From: Mesorhizobium sp. M4B.F.Ca.ET.058.02.1.1
GTDB lineage: Bacteria; Pseudomonadota; Alphaproteobacteria; Rhizobiales; Rhizobiaceae
Assembly: GCF_003952505.1 (NCBI RefSeq)
Contig: NZ_CP034450.1
Coordinates: 744,001 to 808,000, forward strand
DNA length: 64,000 nt
Direction: 5' to 3'
The translations under genes were made by a program, and so were the position numbers. Below the pieces are notes generated by a model. That model ran no database searches and was not told where the DNA came from. It saw nothing but the letters and a program-made list of their open reading frames with translations. Shown in pieces: positions 17,110 through 25,939 of the stretch (the first letter of the stretch is position 1; each line of letters starts with the position of its first letter).

Positions 17110-18888
17110 ATGGCTGAACGGAACTACACCCGTCAGCTGGCGACCATCATTTCTATCGATGCCGTCGGATTCTCGCGGTTGATGGGCATCGACGACGAGT
17201 TGGCCGTCGCCGCTTTCGAGGAACGACGCGACATTATCGCCGATAGCTGCGTGGCGTTTGGCGGCCGGACTTTCGGCGACGCCGGCGACAGCATCATGGC
17301 CGAATTCGGCAATCCGATCGAAGCCTTGCGCGCCGCCTTCGATTTCCAGGGTAGGATCGTAGCGCTTAACGCCGCCGTCGCCGAGGACATGCGCATGCCT
17401 TTTCGCGCCGGCATCAACACCGGCGACGTCATCGTGCGCGAGGGCCGCCTCTATGGCGACGACGTCAACATCGCCGCCAGGCTGCAGGAGTTCGCGCCGC
17501 ATGACGGCCTCGCCATTTCGGAGACGACATGGCACCACGTGAAGGACAAGACCGCGGCCGAATTCACCGACCTTGGCGAATTCATGCTGAAGAACATCGC
17601 GCTGCCGGTGCGGGTGATGATAGCGGGCCGCGGTGGCAATGCGTCGCCAGCGGCGCCGCTCGCCGCCATTTCGCCAGCCGTCAGCCAGCAAAAGTCGCCG
17701 CCCAAAGGCCCGCCGGCGATTGCCGTGCTGCCTTTCGCCGGCGATGGTGGCGAGCGCGACGTCGGCTACATGGCCGATGGCATCGCCGAGGACATTATCT
17801 ACGGCCTCTCGAACACGAGATGGCTTTCAGTGATCGCCAAGAGCTCCAGCTTCCAATTTCGCGACGATAGCCTGGGCACGCGGGTAATCGGCAACGCGCT
17901 TGGCGCGCGCTACATCGTCAGCGGCACTCTGACGCGCAATGGCAGCCAGATCCGCCTCAACACCTCGCTTGCCGACACCTCGAACGGACGGCTGGTCTGG
18001 TCGCAGCGCTTCGACCGCGACCTCGTCGACATCTTCAAGCTGCGCGACCAGATCGGCAGCGAGATCGTCTCGATGCTCGACAAGGAAGTGGACCGGGCCG
18101 AACAGGCGCGCACCTTCCAGGTGCCGTGGGAAAGCCTGGAGACCTGGCAATTGGTTCGACGCGGTCGCTGGCACATGAACCGGCGCACGCGCGGCGATAC
18201 CGAAATCGCCCTGGATTTCTTCGAAAAGGCCTATCGGGAGGACGCCAATTCCAGCGCCGTGCTGAACGAGCTGGCATGGTGGTATTTCTGGCGGGCGTGG
18301 CTGCGTTTTGGCGACAGCGATGACCTGGACAAGGTCGAGCAGTACGCGCGCAAGGCCTTGCTGATGGACAGCCTGGACGCGCGCCCGCACGCCCATCTTG
18401 GCGTCATCGATATCATGCGGGGTCAGCCGCGGGCCGCGATCGAGCATCTCGAGGAAGCGCTGCACATCAACCCGAGCTTTGCCTTTGCGCGCTCGGCCAT
18501 GGGCAGCGCCAAGCTTCTGCTCGGAGATGCCGCCGACGCCATACCGTTCTTCCTCGATACCGAGCGGCTGAGTCCTTTCGATCTCTACCGGTTCCACAAT
18601 CTGGGGGAACTGGGGGTCGCCTACAGTTTCGTCGAGAACTGGCCGGCCGTGATCGCCACGGCCGATCGTTCGCTCAACCTGTCGCCTGGCTATTTCTACG
18701 CCCGATACCTGAAGATCGGCGCCTTGATGCGCAGCGGCCGTGTCGATGAGGCCAAACGCGAACTGGCGATTTTCACGACCAGGCATCCGGACTTCTCGGA
18801 GCAGCGGGTGCGCTGGATACCTTTCGCCAACAAGGCCGCGAATGAATTCCTCATCGCCAATTTCGAACTGGCAAGATCGGCGATGTGA
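17110..18888 (+). CDS. class III adenylate/guanylate cyclase with TolB-like and TPR domains
   Basis: A 592-residue protein of a type abundant in rhizobia. The cyclase homology domain spans about residues 1-170: ATIISIDAVGFSRLMG with the first metal aspartate, GDSIMAEFG with the second, and YGDDVNIAARL with the transition-state Asn and Arg. The lysine that usually precedes the second aspartate by four (K-x-x-G-D) is replaced by Gly in FGDAGD, so nucleotide preference is uncertain. A TolB-like domain follows (AIAVLPFAGDGGERDVGYMA), then TPR-type repeats to the C-terminus. The ATG at 17110 starts the family-conserved part; the frame opens at 17044. It lies just upstream of a perfect CRP-type box and the P450-DyP gene. 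Confidence 0.9.
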   Translation: MAERNYTRQLATIISIDAVGFSRLMGIDDELAVAAFEERRDIIADSCVAFGGRTFGDAGDSIMAEFGNPIEALRAAFDFQGRIVALNAAVAEDMRMPFRAGINTGDVIVREGRLYGDDVNIAARLQEFAPHDGLAISETTWHHVKDKTAAEFTDLGEFMLKNIALPVRVMIAGRGGNASPAAPLAAISPAVSQQKSPPKGPPAIAVLPFAGDGGERDVGYMADGIAEDIIYGLSNTRWLSVIAKSSSFQFRDDSLGTRVIGNALGARYIVSGTLTRNGSQIRLNTSLADTSNGRLVWSQRFDRDLVDIFKLRDQIGSEIVSMLDKEVDRAEQARTFQVPWESLETWQLVRRGRWHMNRRTRGDTEIALDFFEKAYREDANSSAVLNELAWWYFWRAWLRFGDSDDLDKVEQYARKALLMDSLDARPHAHLGVIDIMRGQPRAAIEHLEEALHINPSFAFARSAMGSAKLLLGDAADAIPFFLDTERLSPFDLYRFHNLGELGVAYSFVENWPAVIATADRSLNLSPGYFYARYLKIGALMRSGRVDEAKRELAIFTTRHPDFSEQRVRWIPFANKAANEFLIANFELARSAM

Positions 18889-18921
18889 TTTCGCGGAGGC
18901 GATGGGCTGGACACAGATGAT

Positions 18922-18937
18922 TGTGAAAAGAATCACA
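18922..18937. promoter_or_regulatory. perfect CRP-type operator upstream of the P450-DyP gene
   Basis: TGTGA (18922-18926), six spacer bases, TCACA (18933-18937): an exact match to the consensus bound by cAMP-CRP in enterobacteria. It lies 80 bases before the ATG at 19017. A weak -10-like CATAGG at 18957-18962 would place the site near -41, a class II activator position. A Crp-family regulator with a matching recognition helix is encoded just downstream of the target gene. Confidence 0.7.
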
Positions 18938-19016
18938 TACTCCGAGCCGATGCGACCATAGGCCAAGAGACGGCCGGCATCGCAATGAGGTGGACAGCCG
19001 GGGGGCTTGAACGTGC

Positions 19017-22000
19017 ATGATCAAGTTAAAGTACTTCGATAAAGTCCGCGCGGCCCAGAAAAGCCAGCGACCGCTGTCGGAAATGCCGCCTTTCGACATT
19101 GAACGGCTCCGCGCCAAGGGCTTGGCGTCCCGCATCGCGAACTTTTTCTTCGGCGATCCCCGCTGGGCCCTCGCGCTGCTGCGCCGCTTCAAGCCGAGTC
19201 TTGGCTTCGGCAATTTCCTGCTCGTCACCAGGAACGCCGACGTTCGCGACATATTGGAGCGCGGCGAGGAGTTCGAGACGCCCTACGGGCCGGAAATGGC
19301 CGAGCTGGCGCGCGGCTCGAACTTCATCCTCGGCATGCAGGACGGCGCCGCCTACCGGCAGATGAAATCGTCGGTGCTGAGCGCCTTTCCGCCGGCCGAG
19401 GTCGAGGCCAAGGTCAGGCCGATCGCGGCGCGCCATTCCAAGGACATCATGGCGGCCGCCAGCCCCGGCTTCGACGCCATCGGCGGGCTGATGAAGATCG
19501 TTCCGGTGCACATCTGCCGCGACTATTTCGGTTTGGAGATCGACGACGAATCCGAATTCGCCGACTGGGCGATCGCCTTGAGCGCGCTGTTCTTTTCCGA
19601 TCCGACGGCAAAACCGGCCACGCGCGAGCTCGCGGTCGTCGGGGGCGACCGGCTGATCAAGCTCATCGACCGTTCCATCGACGCGATCAGGGAAAAGGGC
19701 GCCAAGAACGAGCAGCCGCTGGCGCGGCTCGTTGCCCTGCTCGATCAGGGCCGCATGTCGCGGCCGGACATTCATTCCATCATGCTTGGCATGATCGCCG
19801 GCTTCGTGCCGACCAACGTGCTGGCCGGCGGCAATTGCCTGGACGTCATCCTGTCCAGGCCAGACGCGCGGCAGGCAATCGACGCGGCGCTCGCCGAAAA
19901 CGACACGGCGAAGCTCGACCGGGCCATCATGGAAGCCATGCGCTTCAAGCCGATCTGGGTCGGCCCCTGGCGCTACACCTCACGCGACACGGTTATCGCC
20001 AAAGGCACGCCCCGCGAGCGGCTGGTGAAGGCGGGAACGGTGGTGATGCCGGCCACGCTGTCGGCGATGTTCGACCCGGAGGCCGTGCAAAATCCCAACG
20101 ATTTCGACACCACGCGTCCGTACCGCGATTACCTGGTCTTCGGCCACGGCATCCATCTGTGCATCGGCGCCGAGATCGCCAGGATCCAGATCGGCGAAAG
20201 CCTGCGCGCGCTGTTCGGCAAGGAGAAATTGCGCCGCGCGCCGGGCAAGGCCGGGCGACTAGTCAACATCGGCGCCTATCCGGAGAGCCTCAAGGTCGAC
20301 TTCGAGCAGCCGGCGCTCTGCCGCACCGTCGACCAGTCGATGGTGACTGTGGTCTGCCCGGTCGTCCGGACCGTGCCGCTGGATGCCATCCGCGACAAGG
20401 TCGCCACGCTCGGCAATCCGGCCAACGAGGAGATCAGCGCCGCGCTCGACATCTCCGCCACCATCCATTTCACCAGCCTCGCCGTCGCCGGCACCGGCGA
20501 AATCGATGACGCTTCCGGTCTTGAGAAGGGTGCGCTTGTGCTCGAAATCTCCGGCGACGGCAGCGCCGGCGAGGTCATCGACGCCGTCTCCCAAGCCATC
20601 GGTCACCGGCTGCGGCCGATCTTCAAGGACGTCTGCGGCCTGCCCGAGGGCGGCTCGCTCAGCGACTTCCTGCGCAGGCACAATATCGAGATATCGCCGT
20701 CCTTTGGCAGCAACGCCGGGCTGGTGTTTTCCGGCACGCCGGGGCATTCGGTCCGCCGCATCCTGGCTGAAGCCGAGCTTGCCGACACCGTGCGCGGCAT
20801 CGCCGAGCAGCCGCGCGCCGGCAACGGCGATGCCGCCATGGTGCTTGCCGAGGCCCGCCGGCATGTCCATTCGCTGGGTCGGTTCGACTGGGCTTTCCAG
20901 CCCGCCGAAAGCCAACTCGAAAATCCGCCCGGCAAATGGTGGCGGGCCATCACCACGACGTTGCTCGCGCCGCCGATGCTGGTCGCCGTCGCGGTCGTGG
21001 TGCTCGTCTGCTGGAAGCTGACCTACAAGCTGGTGTTCGGCGATCCGAGCGGCCTCAGCTTCACCACCATCGCAATTGCCGGCACGGCGCTTCTGCTGGC
21101 CGTGCTCGGGCTCATCGCGATGATAGTTGTGGCGCTTGGCGTCTGCTTCATCGCGTTACGGCGCCTCGAAGACATTGACCGTCCGCACAACACGCCCGTC
21201 GACCTTGATGCGCTGGACAAGATCATCGTGCATGAGGATCGCGCAGCGCAGAACCATATGACGGCGATCTCGACGATGAAGGTCGGAACCTTGCGACGTT
21301 TGGCGCTCCGGCTGTCTTTCTATCTGATCTCGATCACGGCGCGGAAAGTGTTTCGACCGGGCTTCCTCGGCACCATCAACACCATCCATTTCGCCCGCTG
21401 GGTGCTTTTGCCCGGAACCAACAGGCTGATGTTCTTCTCCAACTATGGCGGCAGCTGGGAAAGCTACCTGGAGGATTTCATCGCCAAGGCTGCTTCCGGG
21501 CTCACCGGCGTGTGGAGCAACACCGAAGGCTATCCCCGCACGCGATGGCTCTTCCTCGATGGCGCGCGCGACGGCGACCGGTTCAAACGCTGGGCACGGC
21601 GACAGCAGGTGCCGACTCTGTTCTGGTATTCGGCCTACCGCGAGCTCAACACCGCGGCCATCCGGATCAATTCCCGGATCAGGCGCGGCATTGCTTCGGC
21701 CACCGACAACGAGGCGCGCGACTGGCTGAGCCTGTTCGGTTCTCTGCCGCGGCTGGCGACCGAAAGAACCACCGTTCAAAAAACCACCTCGCTGCTGGCC
21801 AATATCAGTTCGGCCTTTCCGCCGCCTCTCGAGCAACAGCTGGAAACCGGCGAGATCCAGTCCATCTTCTTCGGTCCGTTCGGGTCGCTGGCGCACGCGC
21901 ATATGATGGCGATTGCCATACCCCAGACCCTGTCCAGGGCGAGCCGCAGGGCCTGGCTCGAATTCGTCGTTGCCCGCGCGAGTTTTGGCGATGGCGTGCC

Positions 22001-23270
22001 GCGCGAGCGCGCCATGACGCTGGCATTCGGTCCTGACGGCCTTCGCCGCCTCGGACTGGACGGCGGCGTCGAGGGCGATCCGCTCGGCACGTTTCCTGTC
22101 GCCTTTCGCCACGGCATGGGCAATCCCGAACGCAGCCGCATCCTGGACGATCTCGGCGACAGCGTTCCCGACAAATGGCAATGGGGTTCACTGCAGAAGC
22201 CGGTGGACGCCGTCGTCGTCTGCTATGCCGAAAGCCCCGAGATCCTGAAGGCCGAGCTTGCCGCGCTGAAGAAAAAGACATCGAGCGCGGGGATGGTGCT
22301 GGTTTCGGAACTGCCGCTCGCGGTCAAGCGGGAAGGCAAGCGCGCCGTCGAGCATTTCGGCTTCGTCGACGGCGTGTCGCAGCCGATCGTGCGCGGCACG
22401 GCGCGCGCAAATGCGGGTGCTGCACCCATGCATCTGGTCGCGCCAGGCGAATTCCTGTTCGGCTATCGCGACGAGCACGGTTTCTACCCGGCTTCGCCGT
22501 CCGTCCCGGCCGCGCAGGACCGCTCCGGTATCCTGTCAGCGGTGCGCCGCAACCGGCAGATCGCCGGATTGCCACCCCCGCCGCACGATTTCGGCCGCAA
22601 TGGCTCCTTTCTGGTCGTGCGCCAGTTCGAGCAGCACGTCGAGCGCTTCGACGATTATTGCAAGGCGGCAGCCGCGCAAGTGGCGGGCGAGACCGGCAAT
22701 CCGGCGATCACGCCGCGCTGGGTGGCCGCCAAGATGCTCGGCCGCTGGCCGGACGGCAGTTCGCTGGTGCGCAACCCAGACGGCCGCCCCGGACGCGGCG
22801 TCGACAATGATTTCACCCTCGGCGTCGAGGACCCGCAGGGGCATCGTTGCCCGCTTGGCGCTCACATACGCCGCTCCAATCCGCGCGACTCGCTTGGCGA
22901 AGACCGCGAGACGCAGATCCAGATCGGCAAGCGCCACCGCATCATCCGCGTCGGCCGTTCCTACCAGAAGCAGGACCGGAAGGGCGCGAAGGTCGAGAAG
23001 GGCCTGCTCTTCATGTGCCTCAACGCCGACATCGAGCGCCAGTACGAATTCATGCAGCAGACCTGGGTCTCATCGACCTCGTTCCAGGGGCTGGTCGGTG
23101 AAAAGGATCCGACGATCGGTTCGCGCACCGACGATGGCAGGTTCACCATCCCGTCCTGGGAAGGCGTCACGGTCCTGAAGGGAATACCGCAATTCGTCAC
23201 CACGCGGGGAGGTGGCTATTTCTTCATGCCGAGCAAATCCGCGCTGCGCTATCTGATCTCGCGGCTCTGA
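19017..23270 (+). CDS. cytochrome P450 - membrane - DyP-type peroxidase fusion protein
   Basis: A 1417-residue protein with two haem domains. Residues 1-430 are a P450: ExxR at E306-R309 (MEAMRF) and the haem loop FGHGIHLCIG with Cys382. The I-helix reads GMIAGFVPTNVLAGG and lacks the usual acid next to threonine. Residues 430-640 are an unassigned alpha/beta region. Two transmembrane segments follow at about 645-670 and 685-715. A linker contains HFARWVLLPGTNRLMFFSNY, and the C-terminal region from about 900 is a DyP-type peroxidase: GFVDG with Asp1118, the proximal His1283 in CPLGAHIRRSNPRD, HRIIRVGRSY, and the family ending GLLFMCLNADIERQYEF. The reaction is unknown; a linked peroxide-using oxidation of a lipophilic substrate is a reasonable inference. 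No frameshift is visible across the joins. Confidence 0.9.
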   Translation: MIKLKYFDKVRAAQKSQRPLSEMPPFDIERLRAKGLASRIANFFFGDPRWALALLRRFKPSLGFGNFLLVTRNADVRDILERGEEFETPYGPEMAELARGSNFILGMQDGAAYRQMKSSVLSAFPPAEVEAKVRPIAARHSKDIMAAASPGFDAIGGLMKIVPVHICRDYFGLEIDDESEFADWAIALSALFFSDPTAKPATRELAVVGGDRLIKLIDRSIDAIREKGAKNEQPLARLVALLDQGRMSRPDIHSIMLGMIAGFVPTNVLAGGNCLDVILSRPDARQAIDAALAENDTAKLDRAIMEAMRFKPIWVGPWRYTSRDTVIAKGTPRERLVKAGTVVMPATLSAMFDPEAVQNPNDFDTTRPYRDYLVFGHGIHLCIGAEIARIQIGESLRALFGKEKLRRAPGKAGRLVNIGAYPESLKVDFEQPALCRTVDQSMVTVVCPVVRTVPLDAIRDKVATLGNPANEEISAALDISATIHFTSLAVAGTGEIDDASGLEKGALVLEISGDGSAGEVIDAVSQAIGHRLRPIFKDVCGLPEGGSLSDFLRRHNIEISPSFGSNAGLVFSGTPGHSVRRILAEAELADTVRGIAEQPRAGNGDAAMVLAEARRHVHSLGRFDWAFQPAESQLENPPGKWWRAITTTLLAPPMLVAVAVVVLVCWKLTYKLVFGDPSGLSFTTIAIAGTALLLAVLGLIAMIVVALGVCFIALRRLEDIDRPHNTPVDLDALDKIIVHEDRAAQNHMTAISTMKVGTLRRLALRLSFYLISITARKVFRPGFLGTINTIHFARWVLLPGTNRLMFFSNYGGSWESYLEDFIAKAASGLTGVWSNTEGYPRTRWLFLDGARDGDRFKRWARRQQVPTLFWYSAYRELNTAAIRINSRIRRGIASATDNEARDWLSLFGSLPRLATERTTVQKTTSLLANISSAFPPPLEQQLETGEIQSIFFGPFGSLAHAHMMAIAIPQTLSRASRRAWLEFVVARASFGDGVPRERAMTLAFGPDGLRRLGLDGGVEGDPLGTFPVAFRHGMGNPERSRILDDLGDSVPDKWQWGSLQKPVDAVVVCYAESPEILKAELAALKKKTSSAGMVLVSELPLAVKREGKRAVEHFGFVDGVSQPIVRGTARANAGAAPMHLVAPGEFLFGYRDEHGFYPASPSVPAAQDRSGILSAVRRNRQIAGLPPPPHDFGRNGSFLVVRQFEQHVERFDDYCKAAAAQVAGETGNPAITPRWVAAKMLGRWPDGSSLVRNPDGRPGRGVDNDFTLGVEDPQGHRCPLGAHIRRSNPRDSLGEDRETQIQIGKRHRIIRVGRSYQKQDRKGAKVEKGLLFMCLNADIERQYEFMQQTWVSSTSFQGLVGEKDPTIGSRTDDGRFTIPSWEGVTVLKGIPQFVTTRGGGYFFMPSKSALRYLISRL

Positions 23271-23299
23271 TTCGGGTGACGCATCGCCGAATGACGCCC

Positions 23300-23986
23300 T
23301 CAGTCGTCGTCCTGCGATTCGGCAATGGTAGCGAGCGCCCTGGCGTCGGTTATGCGCAGGCCACCTCGCTTGATCTCGATGATCCGGCGGCTGCGCCAGT
23401 CGTTCAGCGTCTTGTTGACCGACTCGCGCGTCGCGCCGAGGAACTCGCCCAGCTCCGATTGCGATATCGGTATCCAGCCGGCCCCATCAGCCATGACCCC
23501 GCCCAGGAACACCAGACGTTTCGCCAGCCGGGCCTCGATGCCGAAGAAGGCCTGGTCGCCAAGCTCGCCGCTGACCCAGCGCAGCCGTGCGCACAGCAAG
23601 TCGATCATGGCGCGCGCCAGCGACGGGTTTTTCTCAATACGGTCAAAGAGTTGCGTGCGGCTGAGCGAGACCAGCTCGCAAGCCGTGAGGCAGATGGCGG
23701 TTGCCGTGCGCGGGCGCCCGTCGAGCGCGCCGATCTCGCCGACCAGGCTACGCGACAGCTCGATATTGGCCACCAGCTTCTGGCCGCCCGGCGAGTAGAT
23801 CGAGATTTCCACCGAGCCGCTCATCACGCCGTAGATGCGATCGGCGGAATCCTCCTGGACGAACAGATGCTGGCCGGCCGCATAGCGCTCGACCTTGCAA
23901 CCGCTGAACAGAAGATCGAACTGACCTGGATCGATCCGCGCAAGGCGCGGCAGGTCGTTCCTGTCGTTCGCGCTGGCGAAAGCCAT
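23300..23986 (-). CDS. Crp/Fnr family transcriptional regulator
   Basis: A 228-residue CRP-like protein. The cyclic-nucleotide domain contains the phosphate-binding cassette VGEIGALDGRPRTATAICLT, with the Glu and the Arg-Thr-Ala expected in nucleotide-binding members. The long dimer helix is SLARAMIDLLCARLRWVSGE. The helix-turn-helix reads ISQSELGEFLGATRESVNKT, whose Arg-Glu and Lys align with E. coli CRP R180, E181 and R185. No N-terminal cysteine cluster is present, so it is not an FNR-type iron sensor. The ATG at 23986 was preferred to a GTG at 24067. It ends 30 bases from the convergent P450-DyP gene and is a plausible binder of the box at 18922-18937. Confidence 0.92.
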   Translation of the reverse strand: MAFASANDRNDLPRLARIDPGQFDLLFSGCKVERYAAGQHLFVQEDSADRIYGVMSGSVEISIYSPGGQKLVANIELSRSLVGEIGALDGRPRTATAICLTACELVSLSRTQLFDRIEKNPSLARAMIDLLCARLRWVSGELGDQAFFGIEARLAKRLVFLGGVMADGAGWIPISQSELGEFLGATRESVNKTLNDWRSRRIIEIKRGGLRITDARALATIAESQDDD

Positions 23987-24149
23987 GTTGATGTCCCGAT
24001 TGCCACCCTCGCTGAAGTTTACGGCAACAGAGGACGGCGTCAAAGCCCCAGCATTCAACCGTGCCACGATGAGTATGAGGCTTCACCAATTTGAGAGAGA
24101 AAAGATCCTGCCTGGATCATGCGGATCGCAATTTGAGGCGGCAGGGGAA

Positions 24150-24224
24150 TGGTGGGCGATGCAGGGATTGAACCTGCGACCCCACCCGTGTGAAGGGTGT
24201 GCTCTCCCGCTGAGCTAATCGCCC
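24150..24224 (-). tRNA. tRNA-Val (anticodon CAC)
   Basis: The 75-base minus-strand sequence folds as a complete cloverleaf. The acceptor stem is GGGCGAT/ATCGCCC, the D arm GCTC-AGCGGGA-GAGC, the anticodon arm CACCC-TTCACAC-GGGTG with anticodon CAC, the T arm GCAGG-TTCAATC-CCTGC, and the 3' end is an encoded ACCA. It reads valine GTG codons. Confidence 0.97.
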
Positions 24225-24354
24225 GCTCGTTGCCCGAAGGCCAAGCGAGCCGCGATATAAGGGAGGCAGGCTGCCGAAGTCAAGGCGATGTGACGCTCAT
24301 GCTGCAAGGATCGTATTTGCGGGATCGGCGGGCTGGTACGGCCCCCCTTTTTGC

Positions 24355-25035
24355 TCAGCGCGCGGCGTCGATCAGCCGCTCGGCCAGGCCGAGGGTGAGC
24401 GCATCGAAATGCGAGATCACGGCCGACGGCTCGAATTCCCTGACATGGCGATCGGTATAGCCGAAATCGACCGCCACCACCGGAATGCCGGCGGCCTTGG
24501 CGGTGTCGATATCGGTCTGCGAATCGCCAACCATCAGCGCGCGCTGCGGATCGCCGCCGGCCAGCCTGATGGTTTCAGTGAGATGGCGCGGGTCGGGTTT
24601 GCGGAAGGCAAACGTATCTTGGCCGGCGATCGCGGCGAAATACCGCGCCAGACCGAGCGCGTCGATCAGCGCCACCGAGTTCGCCTCGTATTTGTTGGTG
24701 CAGACCGCGAGCAGGAAGTCGGCGTCCTTGAAGCGGTCGAGCGCTTCGACGACGCCGGGGTAGGGGCGCGACTTGCCGGGAATGTTGAGCGTGTAGTGGT
24801 CGAGGAACAGTCTTAGCAGCCGATCGTGCTCCTCCGCCGCCAGCGCCCGCTGCTGCGCGGCATGCGCCCGCTCGATCATCACCCGCCCGCCATGGCCGAC
24901 GAAGCGCCTGAAACCTGCCTCGTCGACCGCCGCGAGTTCGCTGGCGGCGAGGCTGTGGTTCAGGCTGTCGAGCAGATCCGGCGCCGTGTCGACGAGCGTC
25001 CCGTCGAGGTCGAACACGATGATCGGTCTGGTCAT
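24355..25035 (-). CDS. gph: phosphoglycolate phosphatase (HAD superfamily)
   Basis: A 226-residue HAD-IA hydrolase. Motif I is VFDLDGTLVDTAPDLL with the nucleophilic Asp and the acid Asp. The alpha-helical cap starts at GFRRFVGHGGRVMIERA. Motif II/III are LAVCTNKYE and the lysine in FRKPDPRHLTETI. Motif IV is MVGDSQTDIDTAKAAGIPVV. Length and cap match Gph, which clears 2-phosphoglycolate formed by DNA repair or photorespiratory side reactions. It is divergent from rpiA, another sugar-phosphate gene. Related HAD phosphatases with other substrates cannot be fully excluded. Confidence 0.9.
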   Translation of the reverse strand: MTRPIIVFDLDGTLVDTAPDLLDSLNHSLAASELAAVDEAGFRRFVGHGGRVMIERAHAAQQRALAAEEHDRLLRLFLDHYTLNIPGKSRPYPGVVEALDRFKDADFLLAVCTNKYEANSVALIDALGLARYFAAIAGQDTFAFRKPDPRHLTETIRLAGGDPQRALMVGDSQTDIDTAKAAGIPVVAVDFGYTDRHVREFEPSAVISHFDALTLGLAERLIDAAR

Positions 25036-25207
25036 GGGCGGTCCTGTGCGGTTGCGTCGCCCGTGGCGATAACCCCTGTGCCCCGATCAGGCAAGCCAGC
25101 TTGGCCAATCCACCGGCTTTGAGCACAAGCAGAGCGCGGCCTTTGACCGGGCGGGCAAAAATGCTAGGAGCGCCCAGATCAGCCTTTCCCGGGGACGACG
25201 TGCAATC

Positions 25208-25939
25208 ATGGATGCGAGGCAACTGAAGGTCGAAGCCGCGCGGGCCGCCCTTGGCCATGTCACCGACGGCATGCGGCTTGGCATCGGCACCGGCTCGACG
25301 GCCGAGGAGTTCGTGCGCCTGCTCGCCGAGAAGGTCGCCACCGGGCTATGCGTCATCGGCGTGCCGACCTCGGAGCGCACCGCAGCACTTTGCCGCGAGC
25401 TCGGCGTGCCGCTGTCGACGCTCGAAGAGACGCCGGAGCTCGACCTCACTGTCGATGGCGCCGACGAGGTCGACCCGGCCCTCACGCTGATCAAGGGTGG
25501 CGGTGGCGCGCTGCTGCGCGAAAAGATCGTCGCGGCGGCGTCCGGGCGCATGATCGTGATCGCCGACCAGTCAAAGATGGTCGAGACGCTCGGCCGCTTT
25601 CCGCTGCCGATCGAAGTCAACAAATTCGGCCTGCGCGCGACCGAGATCGCGATCGGCGCGGCCGCCGCGGTCCTCGGCCTTTCCGGCCCGGTTACATTGA
25701 GGATGACGGGGAGCCAGCCATTTGTTACAGACGGCGGCCATTTTATCCTCGATGCATCTTTTGGCCGCATTCCGGATACAAGAGCGCTTTCGAATGCTCT
25801 CCACGCCATTCCAGGCGTTGTCGAGCATGGTCTTTTCATCGGGCTGGCGTCAGCGGCCATCATCGCCGGCGGCGACGGCATCCAAACCGTCCATGCCGCC
25901 CGAAAACCAGGGAGTTCTATCGACCATGATGTTGCATAA
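25208..25939 (+). CDS. rpiA: ribose-5-phosphate isomerase A
   Basis: A 243-residue RpiA. Signature segments are [20 protein letters not shown] (phosphate loop), [20 protein letters not shown] with the catalytic aspartates, [16 protein letters not shown] with the catalytic Glu and Lys, and [20 protein letters not shown]. It interconverts ribose-5-phosphate and ribulose-5-phosphate in the cytoplasmic pentose phosphate pathway. The length is slightly longer than usual at the C-terminus, where the last codons overlap the next gene by 14 bases. Confidence 0.97.
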   Translation: MDARQLKVEAARAALGHVTDGMRLGIGTGSTAEEFVRLLAEKVATGLCVIGVPTSERTAALCRELGVPLSTLEETPELDLTVDGADEVDPALTLIKGGGGALLREKIVAAASGRMIVIADQSKMVETLGRFPLPIEVNKFGLRATEIAIGAAAAVLGLSGPVTLRMTGSQPFVTDGGHFILDASFGRIPDTRALSNALHAIPGVVEHGLFIGLASAAIIAGGDGIQTVHAARKPGSSIDHDVA

